The position numbers and the translations under genes are program-made. A DNA stretch of 64,000 bases from Tillandsia leiboldiana. Its lineage: Eukaryota; Streptophyta; Magnoliopsida; Poales; Bromeliaceae. The DNA is taken from the NCBI GenBank assembly GCA_029204045.2, contig JAQNDB010000229.1, positions 46,181 through 110,180 of the forward strand, read 5' to 3'. Position 1 is the first letter of the stretch, and every line of letters starts with the position of its first letter. A model generated the notes under the pieces. It had not been told where the DNA came from and did no database searches. It saw only the letters and a list, made by a program, of their open reading frames with translations. Positions 1 to 10,098 of this stretch are shown here, piece by piece.

Positions 1-404
1 GTATACATGTGGTAGCTGCACACAATACTCGGACGACCGAGGTGGTAGCTCTTTCCTCCATGTGGTGGTAGTTTTCACACTCCTCATTGGGATGTAACTC
101 TTTCCACATCTTTTGAGCATTTTACATTTTCTTTGACTCCCCCTCAATTGGCTATCAATTATTTAAGATATAAAGTATTCAACCAAAAATTGATCTCGAT
201 TTCATACTCGACTAAAAAACAGTCAAATAGATAATGACTATACCAAAAGATCATTGAGAGAGAGAAATTGCCTTTGATCACTTTAGAAGATGATTTAATA
301 ACATAAATGTCATTGCAACAGTGAAATATTATATGGCAAAAGCATAATAAATTTCTAAATGTGCGAAAAGATTGCAATTAAAGTCAATTATGATCTATGC
401 TCAA
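1..404 (-). other. C1 3' non-coding region between pol and the missing 3' LTR
   Basis: AT-rich sequence downstream of the RNase H stop. The part at 1-110, with its repeated ATGTGGTAG and a GGACGACCG block, is closely matched in C2 at 59825-59930. A GA-rich run on the minus strand near 137-150 resembles a weak polypurine tract. No envelope-like frame of useful length is visible here. Confidence 0.7.
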
Positions 405-977
405 TTAATGTCCTATGTACAAACATAAGATAAAGAACAAAACAAAAACAAATACAAAACCTATCCTAAGCAAAGATTTCAAAAGAAGATTATTCAAGGA
501 AAGCATCCCAATTGCTTTTCGTAAATGAATAAAACGTTTTTGATCCAAAGGTTTTGTTAAAATGTCAGCTAATTGATCCTCAGTTGAAATATATGAAAGT
601 TGAAGAGTATTTTGATTCAACTAGCTCTCTAAGAAAATGATATCTAGTTCAATATGTTTTGTTCTAGAGTGCAACACAGGGTTTTTAGAAATGTTAATTT
701 GCACTTGTGTTGTCACAAAGAATTGTTACCGAAGATGCTGAAATGCGGAAGTCACTCAATACGCTTTTCATCCAAATGAGTTGAGTTGAAGCAACTTCCA
801 GCTGAAATGTATTTCCGCTTCGGCAGTCGAGAGTGCTATGCAATTCTGCTTTTTACTGTGCCATGCAACAAGGCAATGGCCAAGATAGAAGCATGCACCA
901 CTCGTGCTTTTCTGATCATCCACTGATCCTGCCCAATCGGCATCTGAGTATCCAACAATATCAAACATTGTTCCCAT
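405..977 (-). pseudogene. pol: C1 RNase H domain and Pol C-terminus
   Basis: Two frames cover the copia RNase H. The frame at 768-977 has GYSDADWAGSVDD, KSTSGACFYLG and ALSTAEAE, which are the conserved copia RNase H blocks. The frame at 405-620 resumes with STEDQLADILTKPL, the usual Pol C-terminus. A frameshift lies between them, near 770. After the family C-terminus the frame continues for about 25 residues that are almost entirely hydrophobic (FVFVFVLFFILC) before the stop. RNase H would remove the RNA strand during reverse transcription. The domain is confidently identified but broken. Confidence 0.9.
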
Positions 978-1031
978 AGGATACCAAATTCCGAAATTAA
1001 TTGATCCTTTTGATATACCGGATGATCCGTT

Positions 1032-1950
1032 TCACACCGCTTTCAGGTGAACCTCCTTTGGTGCTGATTGATATCTCGCGCAAATCCCAACACTAAAGGA
1101 TATATCCGGGCGACTAGCCGTGAGGTAAAGTAGACTTCCAATCATACTTCTATACAGTTTCTCGTCTACATTCTCACTATGTGATTCACTTCCAAGTCCC
1201 TTGTGGCTAGTTCCCATTGGAGTTGGAAAATCTTTACAATTTTCTAGATCAAACTTTTTGACCAACTCCATTGCATACTTGGATTGACTCAAGTGAATAC
1301 CTTCATCATTTTGTTTAATTTGCAATCCAAGGAAATAAGACAATTCGCCCATCATGGACATCTCAAATTCGCTTTCCATGGTCTCCGCGAATTTAGAAGC
1401 ATCATTATCTTTTGTTGCACCAAATACAATGTCATCGACATAGATTTGTGCTACAATGAAATTATTTTGATAATGCTTCACAAAGAGAGTCCTGTCAGCT
1501 CCCCCTCGAGTATAGCCCTTCTCCAAAGGTGCTTTGTTAACCTTTCCGTACCATGCTCGCGGTGCTTGTTTCAGACCGTAAAGAGCCTTTTTCAAACGAA
1601 AAACATGATTAGGTTGTTATGATCTACAAAACCTTTCGGTTGAGCTACATAAACTTCCTCATTTAAAAACCCATTTAGAAATGCGCTCTTGACGTCCATT
1701 TGAATAATTTGATTTTAAAATGACAAGCAATAGCAAACAATATACGAATGGACTCGAGTCTAGCTACAGGGCGAAAGTTTCGTCAAAGTCTATACCTTCT
1801 ACTTGAGAGTAGCCTTGAGCAACTAGTCGTGCCTTGTTCCTGATGATAGTACCATCTTCATCTTTCTTGTTCTTGAAGATCCATTTGGTACCTATCACAT
1901 TATGTTGCTTTGGAGGCTTCGTTAATTCCCAGACTTTGTTTCGCTCAATT
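1032..1950 (-). pseudogene. pol: C1 reverse transcriptase
   Basis: Copia reverse transcriptase. The largest intact frame (1032-1595) begins inside the domain with KKALYGLKQAPRAWY. It carries the catalytic YVDD at 1431-1442, then YFLGLQI and SLLYLTASRPDI. Upstream in other frames lie GTKWIFKNK (near 1870), KARLVAQGY, FDETFA and DVKSAFLNG (near 1690). Frameshifts occur near 1605 and near 1775, the latter apparently a single missing base in the ETFAPVARLES block. The enzyme would copy element RNA into DNA inside Gag particles. Motif order is that of an intact domain, so decay followed insertion or was inherited from a recently active copy. Confidence 0.92.
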
Positions 1951-2124
1951 GATGGAGCTCTTTCTGCATTGCTTTAATCCAGTAGTCATCCTGAAGAGCT
2001 TCATCTATTGTCTGTGGTTTGATTAAAGATACGTAGCAAGCAAATCCGCAAACCAACTGCCTTCGAGTTCTACTCCTTCTTGTGGATCTCCAATGATGTT
2101 CGATTTCGGATGATCCTTGGAGAT

Positions 2125-3231
2125 TCATAGCGTTTGTTGAAACGGAGTACTCGGAGGTACACGAGATGATTCCTGCACATCAGATAAACTAGAAGAACCA
2201 TTAGATGCATCATTAATATTGGAAGTATTATTATGAGAAGATGCACTAGCAGGAGAATCATCATCTAGAGAGATATCGAGGGTAGATTTTTCAGATTCAA
2301 AATGAGAAGCTTCATCTACTTTAACATTTATAGATTCTACGATCGTCTTAGATTCAATGTTAAATACTCGATATGCTCTGCTATTCGTAGAATACACCCA
2401 AAAAGATCCCTTCTTCACTTCGAGAGTCGAACTTTCCAAGATTTTCACGGTCACGTAAGATGTAACATCGACTCCCGAAGATACGAAAGTACTTGATATT
2501 CGGTTTTCTACTAAACCACAGCTCATATGGTGTATTCAAGGTTCCTGGGCGCAAATACACTCTGTTAATGACATAGACAGCGGTGTTCACAGCTTCAGCC
2601 CAAAAATGTAGCGGTAATTTCCGGCTATGAAGCATCACACGCGCCATCTCTTGAACAACCCTGTTTTTTGCGCTCAACAACACCATTCTGCTGAGGTGTA
2701 TAGGGTGCCGAGAATTCATGTTTAATGCCATTTGAAGTACAAAAGTCAATGAATTTTGAATTTATGAATTCTCCACCCCTATCACTTCTAACACGAATGA
2801 TCTTTTCATTCTTTTCAATCATAATACGATGGCAAATCTCATGAAAAGAGTCAAACGTATCAGCTTTCTCTCTCAAAAATGCTACCCAAGAAAACCGAGA
2901 GAAATCATCAACCAATAAAAGATGTACCATTTACCTCCAAAGATGGTTGACGGGTCGGCCCCATTAAGTCCATGTGCAAAAGTTCCAAGGGCCGTTTTGT
3001 ACCAACGTGGTTCAAGTTCTTGTGTGCAGTCCTAGACTGTTTTCCCTTTTGGCAACCACCACACACAACGTTTTGTTTAAATAAAAGCTTTGGAATCCCC
3101 TTGACCACGTCCTTGTTTGAAATTCTAGTAAGTTCCTTAAAATTTAAGTGACCTAGCCTTTCGTGCCAAAGAGTTTCATTATTCAAAGCGGCTAAGTTAC
3201 AATTTTCAGAAAATTTGTTAGGAACAAACAT
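2125..3231 (-). pseudogene. pol: C1 integrase with GAG-pre-integrase zinc region
   Basis: The frame at 2908-3231 has LWHERLGHLNF and CGGCQKGKQ, the HHCC zinc-binding part of copia integrases, then LLHMDLMGP with the first catalytic aspartate. The frame at 2625-2930 continues with LLVDDFSRF, VRSDRGGEF (second aspartate) and NGVVERK (catalytic glutamate), completing the D,D35E set. The frame at 2381-2749 has LPLHFWAEAVNTA, LNTPYELWF and FRIFGSRCY. The frame at 2125-2526 covers the variable C-terminal part. At least three frameshifts, near 2930, 2670 and 2385, separate these pieces. The protein would insert the cDNA into host DNA. All catalytic residues are still encoded, but no single frame contains them. 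Confidence 0.9.
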
Positions 3232-3258
3232 AACAATTGTTTTCAGATCTAACCCCTT

Positions 3259-3900
3259 TTAGAGAGAAAGCATGGTCCTTATCAGTACAACGCATTCAAC
3301 CGATGAAAAGTTAACTGAAAAACCATTGTCGCAAAGTTGACTTATGCTTATGAGGTTAGTCTTAAGGCCATCAACAAATAAGACGTTTTTCAAAATCGGG
3401 CCATCTGGAATAGCTACCGTCCCTTTTCCAACAATTTTGGAAGATCGACCGTCTCCGAAAACAACGTGTCCTCCGGAGATTTTCTCAAGATTTTGAAAAC
3501 TATTTTTGTCACCGGTCATGTGACGGGAACACCCGCTATCCAGATACCAAGACGAGCTATCATATGCATGCAAGAAAATATTGGAAACAAGACAAGGGAA
3601 AATTTCACCTTTGCGCACCCAAACCTTTTTGGAATGCGTCTGTAATGGTCGTGAAGTTTTGTGCCTAGGTGAAAGCGTCTTGTTAAAACGATTGTTGCTC
3701 CTTGATGAAGTCGTCTTGCGCGGTGAACTACCAAGTCTCTTTTCATTTGAAAAGTTTTGCTTTGATTTCCGGAAAGGAACCTTTTTGGTAGTTGATGCAA
3801 GAGGTGCTTGAGATGAGCGTTCGACTCCCGTCTTGCAATATCTTCTTATGTGCCCTGAAACACCACAACGAAAACATACCTTAGATCTTGACGATCCCAA
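3259..3900 (-). pseudogene. pol: C1 second zinc knuckle and aspartic protease
   Basis: This open frame of 213 codons starts with a CCHC knuckle, CFRCGVSGHIRRYC (residues 9-22). A basic linker rich in S, R and K follows, then the protease motif WYLDSGCSRHMTG, with the catalytic aspartate at about residue 121. The C-terminal half has GDGRSSKIVGKG and LISISQLCD, typical of copia proteases. It joins the upstream gag frame through a frameshift near 3890 and is followed by the integrase zinc region. The protease would cut the Gag-Pol polyprotein. The first ATG is inside the polyprotein and is not a true start. Confidence 0.88.
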
Positions 3901-5605
3901 AGAGGATGAGTAGGTTTGTTGTCGTTGTTTGTCTTGAATTCCGGTGTCGGAGGAGGAGATACCGACTGAGGCACAAAAACTGTCTCACTCGAACTTGGAC
4001 TGTTTCCAGTTTGAGTGTATCCGAGGCCGAACCTATTTGATTGACCAAGACCAAGAAGTCTATCCAACTTACTCCTTCCTGAAGAGAATCGCTGTAAGTC
4101 ATTCTTGAGTTGGAAAATGGTCTTTGTCATTTCCAGGTTATCCTGTCGAGCCTCGTTGTAGAGCTTTGAAAAGTGATTCGCGTTATCCACCAGATTTGTA
4201 TGTTCCTTTTCAAGTTGCTCATTGGACTCTTGAAGGGAAGCATTTTCTTTTATCAGGTTTTCCCTTTCCACTTCAAGAGCGTTTGAGAGAGAAGTCGCTC
4301 TTTTTGCTTCTTCTTCGAGATCATGCAATCTCCCTCTCAAACTCTTGTTTTGCTTAGCCACTTTCTTTGAGTCCCTCAAAAGTCTGTGGTAGGCTAGAGC
4401 AAACTCTTCACCTTCCGAATCATCCGATTCATTGTCCATTGCATTCTTTTCAACAGTGGAGTTGGACAATGATTCAGACGTACTTGCCATAAAGCACATG
4501 AATGGTGAAGATGTGGACGCGTGGAATGCCGTGGAGCTCTTTTCTTCATCACTTGAAGACGACTCATTTGACGTTGAGTTGTCATCCCAAGTGACGACGT
4601 GCATCGCCTTCTTCTTTGCCGGATACTTGTTAGGACACTCCGTTGCAATGTGGCCGTAGCCTCGACATTTGAAGCATTGCAGTTGTCCTTCTGAACTTTT
4701 CTTATCCTTTGAGAAGTTCTCCTGCTTTCTTGACTTGTGACTTGGAGTACCCTTGCCTTTGTTCCACTTTCTGAAGGATGGAGATTTGCTTGAATTACCC
4801 TTCGAAAGTTGCGGCGAAAATTCCTTGTCAAGAGAGCGAGCTGCTTCTCAAATTCCTCCATAGAAAGGTTCTCGTCATCGTCCGAGGAGGATGTATCCGC
4901 GTCTTCTTCGTTAGTTGTTTTCAACGCATAACCTGAAGACTTAGAAGTGGATGCTTTTCCAGAAGAATTGTTAGTATTAAAAGTCATTTCATATGTTTGT
5001 AATGAACCAACTAATTCTTCTACACGTATTTCGTCCGGGTGTTTAATAGTTTCAATGGCAGTAACCTTTGGGCGAAATCGTTCAGGAAGAGTTCTTAAGA
5101 TTTTTCTTACAATCTTAAATTCTGGAATCTTCTCTCCCAGATTAGCACATGAGTTTACGATGTCTTGCAATCGTGTATAGTAGTCCGTGAAAGATTCATT
5201 TTCTGCCATCAAAATAGAGTCAAACTTGCTCGTAAGCATCTGCAGTTTCTGAATCTTCACGAGGTTAGTTCCCTCATGTGTAACCTGGAGAACATCCCAG
5301 ATTTCTTTCGCAGTCTCACATGCCGAGACGCGAGAGAATTCAGTTTGAGATAAGGCATTAAAAATAGCATTAATTCCCTTGCCATTGTAAGAGGATAACT
5401 CAAACTCTTCCTTGGTCCATTTCGACCTAGGTTTTAAGGTGTGAACATCAGAGATAAGTTCAGTTGGATTAGTCCATCCTGATTCAATTGAATGCCACAC
5501 CCTTTCGTCGATGGAAGATAAAAAGGCTTTCATCCGTACTTTCCAGTACGCATAATTTGTTCCATCAAAGAAAGGGGGTCGATTGATGTTTCCACCTTCA
5601 ACCAT
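3846..5605 (-). pseudogene. gag: C1 Gag with zinc knuckle and coiled coil
   Basis: The start at 5605 lies 20 bp downstream of the primer site. The N-terminal half (residues 1 to about 265) has the copia Gag layout: PPFFDGTNYAYWKVRM, then EIWDVLQVTHEGT and LQDIVNSCANLG. Near 4815 a frameshift leads into a useless C-terminal tail. The correct continuation in the next frame carries CFKCRGYGHIATEC (near 4642-4685), an acidic stretch, then about 100 residues of heptad-like coiled coil (LEEEAKRATSLSNALEVERE and onward, about 4350-4080). It ends near 3890, where a second frameshift leads to the protease frame. Gag would form the particle shell. The long Gag with a coiled coil after the first knuckle is a Sirevirus trait. 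Confidence 0.88.
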
Positions 5606-5624
5606 TGTTCACAACCCTATTCCC

Positions 5625-5636
5625 GCTCTGATACCA
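5625..5636 (-). promoter_or_regulatory. C1 primer binding site
   Basis: The minus strand reads TGGTATCAGAGC, complementary to the 3' end of plant initiator methionine tRNA, the usual primer for these elements. It is two bases from the LTR end, which fixes that boundary at 5639. Confidence 0.93.
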
Positions 5637-5940
5637 CTTGTTGGGTCGTATATAATACGGATCTAAATAGGGGAAGAAACACCTAGAGGGGGGTGAATAG
5701 GTGTAAACGTATAAACACTCAAAAATCGTTGCGATAAAAACCCAATGCGGAAATGAAAATAACTCGCAAGATTTTTACGTGGAAAACTCCATCACCGGAG
5801 TAAAAAACCACGGGACCGATAACACGGCAGAAATCCACTAGAATTAAAACACGTACAAGGTGATTTACCGTACACACTTACGACTCAACCTTTTCCATAC
5901 GCTCCTAGAGGATCTTCTCCGCTCGCTCCAGACGCTTCTC

Positions 5941-6115
5941 GAATCCACGATCTGCGCCCAACGCCGAATCCACGGCGTCCAACGTCGAATCCACGACGTC
6001 CGACCGAATCCACGGTCTTCACCCAATAGCACCCTTCGAATCCACGAACGTGCCTCGCTCCGAATCCACGAGAGCGAATGAACCTTGAATCCACAAGGAC
6101 ACGCGAATCCACGCG
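5941..6115 (-). repeat. C1 LTR hairpin array with constant GAATCCAC loop
   Basis: Eight copies of GAATCCAC (plus strand) start at 5941, 5966, 5987, 6006, 6038, 6062, 6087 and 6105. Each is flanked by short arms that differ from copy to copy but are mostly complementary: acgcc/ggcgt, acgtc/gacgt, gacc/ggtc, ttc/gaa, cgctc/gagcg (with a small bulge), cctt/aagg and cgc/gcg. The first copy is imperfect. The region lies about 250-420 bp downstream of the TATA box, so it should be transcribed, with loop GUGGAUUC in the element RNA. Confidence 0.85.
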
Positions 6116-6390
6116 CCGATTTTGGGGTAATCGTTGTTTTTGGGTGGTGATGATCCGCCGAATACTTAGATCAAAGATAGATCGGAAATACCATCTAAGT
6201 ATTCATTAGTTTGATTCAACTCAGGATGTGAGTATGAAAACCTAGAATCAAACTAATCAATATAGATGAAGAAACATAGAGTATTCTCTAATGATTTCCT
6301 TTCTTCTCTATATGTGGATCTATAGCCGTATATGATGATATATGAAAATGACGGCTATGTGGATTGACCCTAGAAAGAAAGACATAGGGT

Positions 6391-6400
6391 CTATTTATAG
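6391..6400 (-). promoter_or_regulatory. C1 LTR TATA box
   Basis: The minus strand reads CTATAAATAG, a canonical plant TATA box. The same decamer occurs at the same place in the C2 LTR (58139-58148). It divides the palindrome array (upstream) from the hairpin row (downstream). Confidence 0.75.
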
Positions 6401-6464
6401 GTTAGAAACCCTAGGAAGGAGATAAGAATCAAAAACCAACCATTTCTGGAATTTTACGGACGGC

Positions 6465-6746
6465 GATCCGGATCGAGATAACTGAGATCCGGATCGTCAT
6501 AACGAAACAGCCAATTCCAGAAAAACGAAGGTTCGGGATCCGGATCATGTAACTACGATCCGGATCGTTCATACAGTTCACCAAACATCAACGTTCGGGA
6601 TCCGGATTGCGAAGCAAGATCCGGATCGTTCAAGGTAGATGGTAAACTCAACGTTCGGGATCCGGATCAAGAGACTACGATCCGGATTGCGACGATGTAT
6701 GAACGAACCACCTTCGGGATCCGGATCGAACAGCCTGATCCGGATC
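6465..6746 (-). repeat. C1 U3 array of GATCCGGATC palindromes
   Basis: A minisatellite of about 60 bp. TTCGGGATCCGG starts at 6532, 6594, 6654 and 6713, with a partial unit before. Each unit carries two copies of the perfect decamer palindrome GATCCGGATC or a one-base variant. The position upstream of the TATA box suits an enhancer-type U3 repeat. C2 has a shorter array (58214-58432). Confidence 0.88.
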
Positions 6747-6973
6747 CTGAACATGTCCCAAGTCCAGTTTTTGATTTTTATGCAATGAAAGATTCTTCCA
6801 AGTGTTTCTACACTACAAGAAGTATTCGGATCACACAAATTCTTTAGTTAAACATACCTGATCCTTTTGAATTCTTCTTTCTTGAGATTGAGTTAAAAGA
6901 TTCAACTTTCTTCACCTTCAATCTTCAGGACTTGAAACTTTCACGAAACTACGCCAACTCAAATTCCGTAACA

Positions 6974-8044
6974 GAATATACATCTGTCTCTGTCGCGAAG
7001 CCGTGGCTGTCCCGGCTGATGGTGTCCCTGTGTCTGATGCTGAGACTCCGGCTGCTGCTGCGATGGCCTCTGAGATCCACTAGGCTCTCGCTGATCCGCA
7101 CGCCCACGGCTAGGTAACTGAGACCGCGGCGGTCTCCACGCGCTAGCCTGTCCCTCGTCCTCGGGTACTGGTCGTTTCCTAACGGAACTCTGTGCGACCG
7201 TCCCGCCTCGCCTCGCCATCACTGTGTCGCCTCTCTCCACCCATTCGGCATGCTCGACGGCCTCCTTAAGAGTCTGGAGTCGCTGTGCATGCACTAGGGT
7301 ATAAATCTCACTGTGGAGACCTGCCTCGAATAACTCGACCTGGTGTGGCCCATCACGGGCGACAAAGGGCACACAGTTAAGCAACTGTATGAACTCCTGA
7401 TAGTAATCCTGAACCGGCCGATCGCCCTGCTGAAGGTTCTTCAAGTCATCCTCCAGTTTTCTCTTCATGCTCGTCGGAAAATAGGTATCCAATACCATAC
7501 GCCGAAACTCAGACCAGGGTAACTGTCGAGAAATCTGAAAATCCCGCGGCTCCACTCGATGCCACCAAATATCTGCATCTCCATCTAGGCAGTGTACCGC
7601 CATATGAACTCTGTACCTCGGGTCGATGAAGAAATCCCTGAAAATCTTCTCCATCGTTGACAGCCATGTTCCAACCTCCCACCACTGCATGTCCCGCCCC
7701 GAGAATCTAGGCGGTCCGTGCCGACAAAACTTAACAAGTTTATCAGCAATATCCTGCTCCTCGGCCGGGGTCAAAGTCTGGGCCACTCCCCGAGCCCCGC
7801 TACTCGATGATGGTGCCGTCGGCACAAGTGGTACCACAGGTGGTGCCGAGGCCTCAAGAACTGTCGGAGGCGGCGCCTCTCTCTGCGCCAATAACTACTC
7901 AATCCGCTGCTCCTGCCGGCGGTTGGTCTCAGCCAGTTGGGCCACCAAGGCCCTCAACTCAGCAATCTCGGAAGGTCCAGCCTGTCCTGGCTCAACAGGG
8001 GGTGTAGGGGCACCCCCGGTAGGAATCCGACGTCGGGGAGGCAT
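6974..8044 (-). pseudogene. gag: G1 Gag, split by a stop codon and by C1
   Basis: The start MPPRRR at 8044 is directly preceded by a splice-acceptor-like CAG. The first about 50 residues include a short coiled coil (IAELRALVAQLAETNRRQEQ). An in-frame TAG at 7895-7897 interrupts the frame, probably a CAG-to-TAG change. The same frame then continues for about 300 codons with FSGRDMQWWEVGTWLSTMEK, GDADIWWHR, DTYFPTSMKRKLED and LQQGDRPVQDYYQEF, the conserved capsid-type Gag core. An R/Q/P-rich tail leads to RDRCIF, the first cysteine of a zinc knuckle. C1 begins exactly there, and the apparent end CYGI is copia LTR sequence. The core is closely similar to the G3 Gag. Confidence 0.9.
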
Positions 8045-8071
8045 CTGCCACAAGAACCACAAGTCAGCCAC
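8045..8071 (-). promoter_or_regulatory. G1 putative splice acceptor before gag
   Basis: On the minus strand a branch-point-like GGCTGAC is followed by TTGTGGTTCTTGTGGCAG and then directly by the gag ATG. The tract is only moderately pyrimidine-rich. The same arrangement precedes gag in G3 and G5. Confidence 0.45.
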
Positions 8072-8113
8072 ACAACCACACACGACCCAATCTAGCGAAA
8101 GTCAAGGACATCC

Positions 8114-8173
8114 CCCTATTTCTGTAACTTTATGTTGTCTGCAGCCAACATAACTGTCCCACAGAAATTAGGG
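8114..8173 (-). ncRNA. G1 leader hairpin with palindromic apex
   Basis: A 60-nt self-complementary segment lies between primer site and gag. The outer arms pair ccctatttctgt with acagaaattaggg (one bulged base). The apex is TATGTTG-CTGCAG-CAACATA (8131-8152), a near-perfect palindrome centred on CTGCAG. Homologous hairpins occur in G3 and three times in G5. It is called an RNA structure within the element transcript, not a separate gene. Confidence 0.6.
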
Positions 8174-8314
8174 TATGTCGATCCCTCTTCACTCTCTGGA
8201 AGAGTCAAAAACTAAATCACCGACTTTCGCAAAATGTCACGTCCCTCACGCCCTATCATCCTAGGGCTAACCAAAAGCCTAGGGTTTCCTAAGTCCCAAT
8301 TGACCTATCCCTAA

Positions 8315-8326
8315 GCTCTGATACCA
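8315..8326 (-). promoter_or_regulatory. G1 primer binding site
   Basis: The minus strand reads TGGTATCAGAGC, matching initiator methionine tRNA, seven bases inside the LTR end at 8334. Confidence 0.92.
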
Positions 8327-10080
8327 CCTAATCTGTCACGCCCCGGGTGTAAACCAGAACCCGGGCCCGTCTACAGATCCGCCGTGCACACGGTATTTCC
8401 CGTGTACACGAAGCGCCAAACCTGCTCAGATATAAGAGATAAGAATAAAAGAGCAATAAAACAGAGCTGAACTAAAAATACTACATCTCAGACTGAACTG
8501 GAAGTAAAAATACAAAATGACTGTAAAATAAGGTACAAGTCTCACTCCCAGCTCACCACAAATATACAACCAGCTGGCTAAAGCCAGACCCCCAAAAGTA
8601 AAAGTACAACCGTCTGAGATAGGATACATAAGAGGTACCAGTTTAGCTACTCACTGTCGGGCCCACTGTCTAGCTACTCAGCCGTCCTCTCTCCTCGACC
8701 CGCCGCTGTATGCCCAGCAGCACCCGCAGAAGGCTCTGCAAAACAAAGGAGAAGAAAAGAAAAAGAGGAATGGGGGTGAGAACTACTTGTGAACCAGTAG
8801 CCTCCCCTAGTGGGTAAAACCTCAAACTCTGACACACCCACTAGGTCAACCAGAGGCAAAAAGGGGAAGAAGAGTGGTAAGTAAAAAGACTACTGCAAAA
8901 GCAAATCTACCACTACTATGCCTCTAAAAATGTAGTCCTAGACTGGAATAACCGTATGTGACAATAACCAACCGTCCCAGATGAACCCAATTTGTACCGC
9001 CCTCATCATCGGGCAAATAAGCCGCGTCGATGTGATGGCAAAATTCCTGCTGCCGCCCTCATCATCGGGCAAATAAGCCGCGCCGATGTGATAGCAAAAC
9101 TGTCCATAACTGTCTGGCCCCGGCCTCCGGAGGGGAACTCGAGGGGAGCGACCCACACGAGGAAAGTATCACCGGGCAATAACCGCGCCGGTGTGATAAG
9201 TAACAAAAGCAGGATTGGATCACAACTATAAAGCCCCAGTGGAACACAACCCTCCACTAAAAGAACACTGATTCCCAATCAGATGCAAAAGTAACCATCC
9301 GGTCAATCGCCCAATATCCGCGATTGCCGGAATAACCCACAATCACAATCATGTCCCGCATCCGACATCTGGTCAACCGCCTACTATCCGCGGTTGCCAC
9401 AAAACCCTCTAGTCCATAATCATGCCCTATCACCGATGTCCTATAACCGACATCCAGTCAACCGCCCAATATCCGCGGCCGCCGCCAAAACCCATGATCC
9501 ATAATCCAGGCCCCGGCTACACTATCCCAAACCCCTGCTCAAACCCGAGCAAACCCACCTGACTAACGAAAAGGAGAAAGAAGCAAACAAGGTTTCTCCT
9601 AAGTCAAGTTCCAGCATGTAAGTGTAGCAATAAAAGATGGCCTATACAGATGTCCAAACAAGCATGCAAGTGTTCTCAAGAAAATAAAGGAAAAGGTGTC
9701 CAATAGTGGTTCCACATGTGTAACAATTAATAACTCCGCATAGATATAACCATCATGCTAAAACATTATCCAACCACACATGTCTATGATCCATGATAAA
9801 GCATCACTATCCACCTATGCATGTCATAAAGTCCTCAAATAGTACCAACCACTAACAGGATAATCATAAAGCCCAAAATAAATAACCCAATCCACATGCA
9901 AGGTTAAACGCTAACATTCCATCCATACCAACATGTATAAGTCCCAACCACTATCAAATATCCACAATAGTAATTTCCATATGAAGGGCTCACAATTTTA
10001 TATCACTTAAGCATGCATGTCCAAATAAAGGGATCACTATAATATTCCTAGTGAGCATGTCAAAAATAGAGGTAAACAAC

Positions 10081-10098
10081 AACCACCCACCTCGATCG
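10081..10098 (-). promoter_or_regulatory. G1 LTR putative splice donor
   Basis: The minus strand reads CGATCGAG|GTGGGTGGTT, with GT at 10090. Upstream is GC-rich and downstream AT-rich, as at plant exon-intron junctions. The AG|GTGGGT core recurs in all the other gypsy LTRs of the window, altered in a few copies. Confidence 0.45.

Larger units (their letters stand above)
1..6973 (-). mobile_element. C1: Ty1/copia retrotransposon, Sirevirus-like, 5' part
   Basis: The element reads right to left: 5' LTR (5639-6973), primer site, gag, protease, integrase, reverse transcriptase, RNase H, then 3' non-coding sequence running off the left edge. Integrase-before-RT order places it in Ty1/copia. The long Gag with two zinc knuckles flanking a coiled coil, and the WYLDSGCSRHMTG protease motif, fit the Sirevirus (SIRE/Maximus) lineage. 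Positions 1-110 match 59825-59930 of C2, a second member of the family. Several frameshifts make it non-functional. It is inserted in the zinc-knuckle codons of the G1 gag. Its 3' LTR is outside the window, so LTR divergence cannot be judged. Confidence 0.93.
5639..6973 (-). repeat. C1 5' LTR (1335 bp)
   Basis: On the plus strand the LTR runs from TGTTGGG to CGTAACA. It is bounded by the primer site on one side and by G1 gag codons on the other. In element orientation it holds a U3 with a palindrome array (6465-6746), a TATA box (6391-6400) and a transcribed part with a hairpin row (5941-6115). The 3' LTR of C2 (57361-58763) has the same order of parts. Confidence 0.92.

Noticed and set aside
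5941..6115. GAATCCAC repeats as a CRISPR array.
   Set aside because: The repeats are eight bases with irregular short spacers, within a plant LTR; flanks are complementary arms, not spacers.
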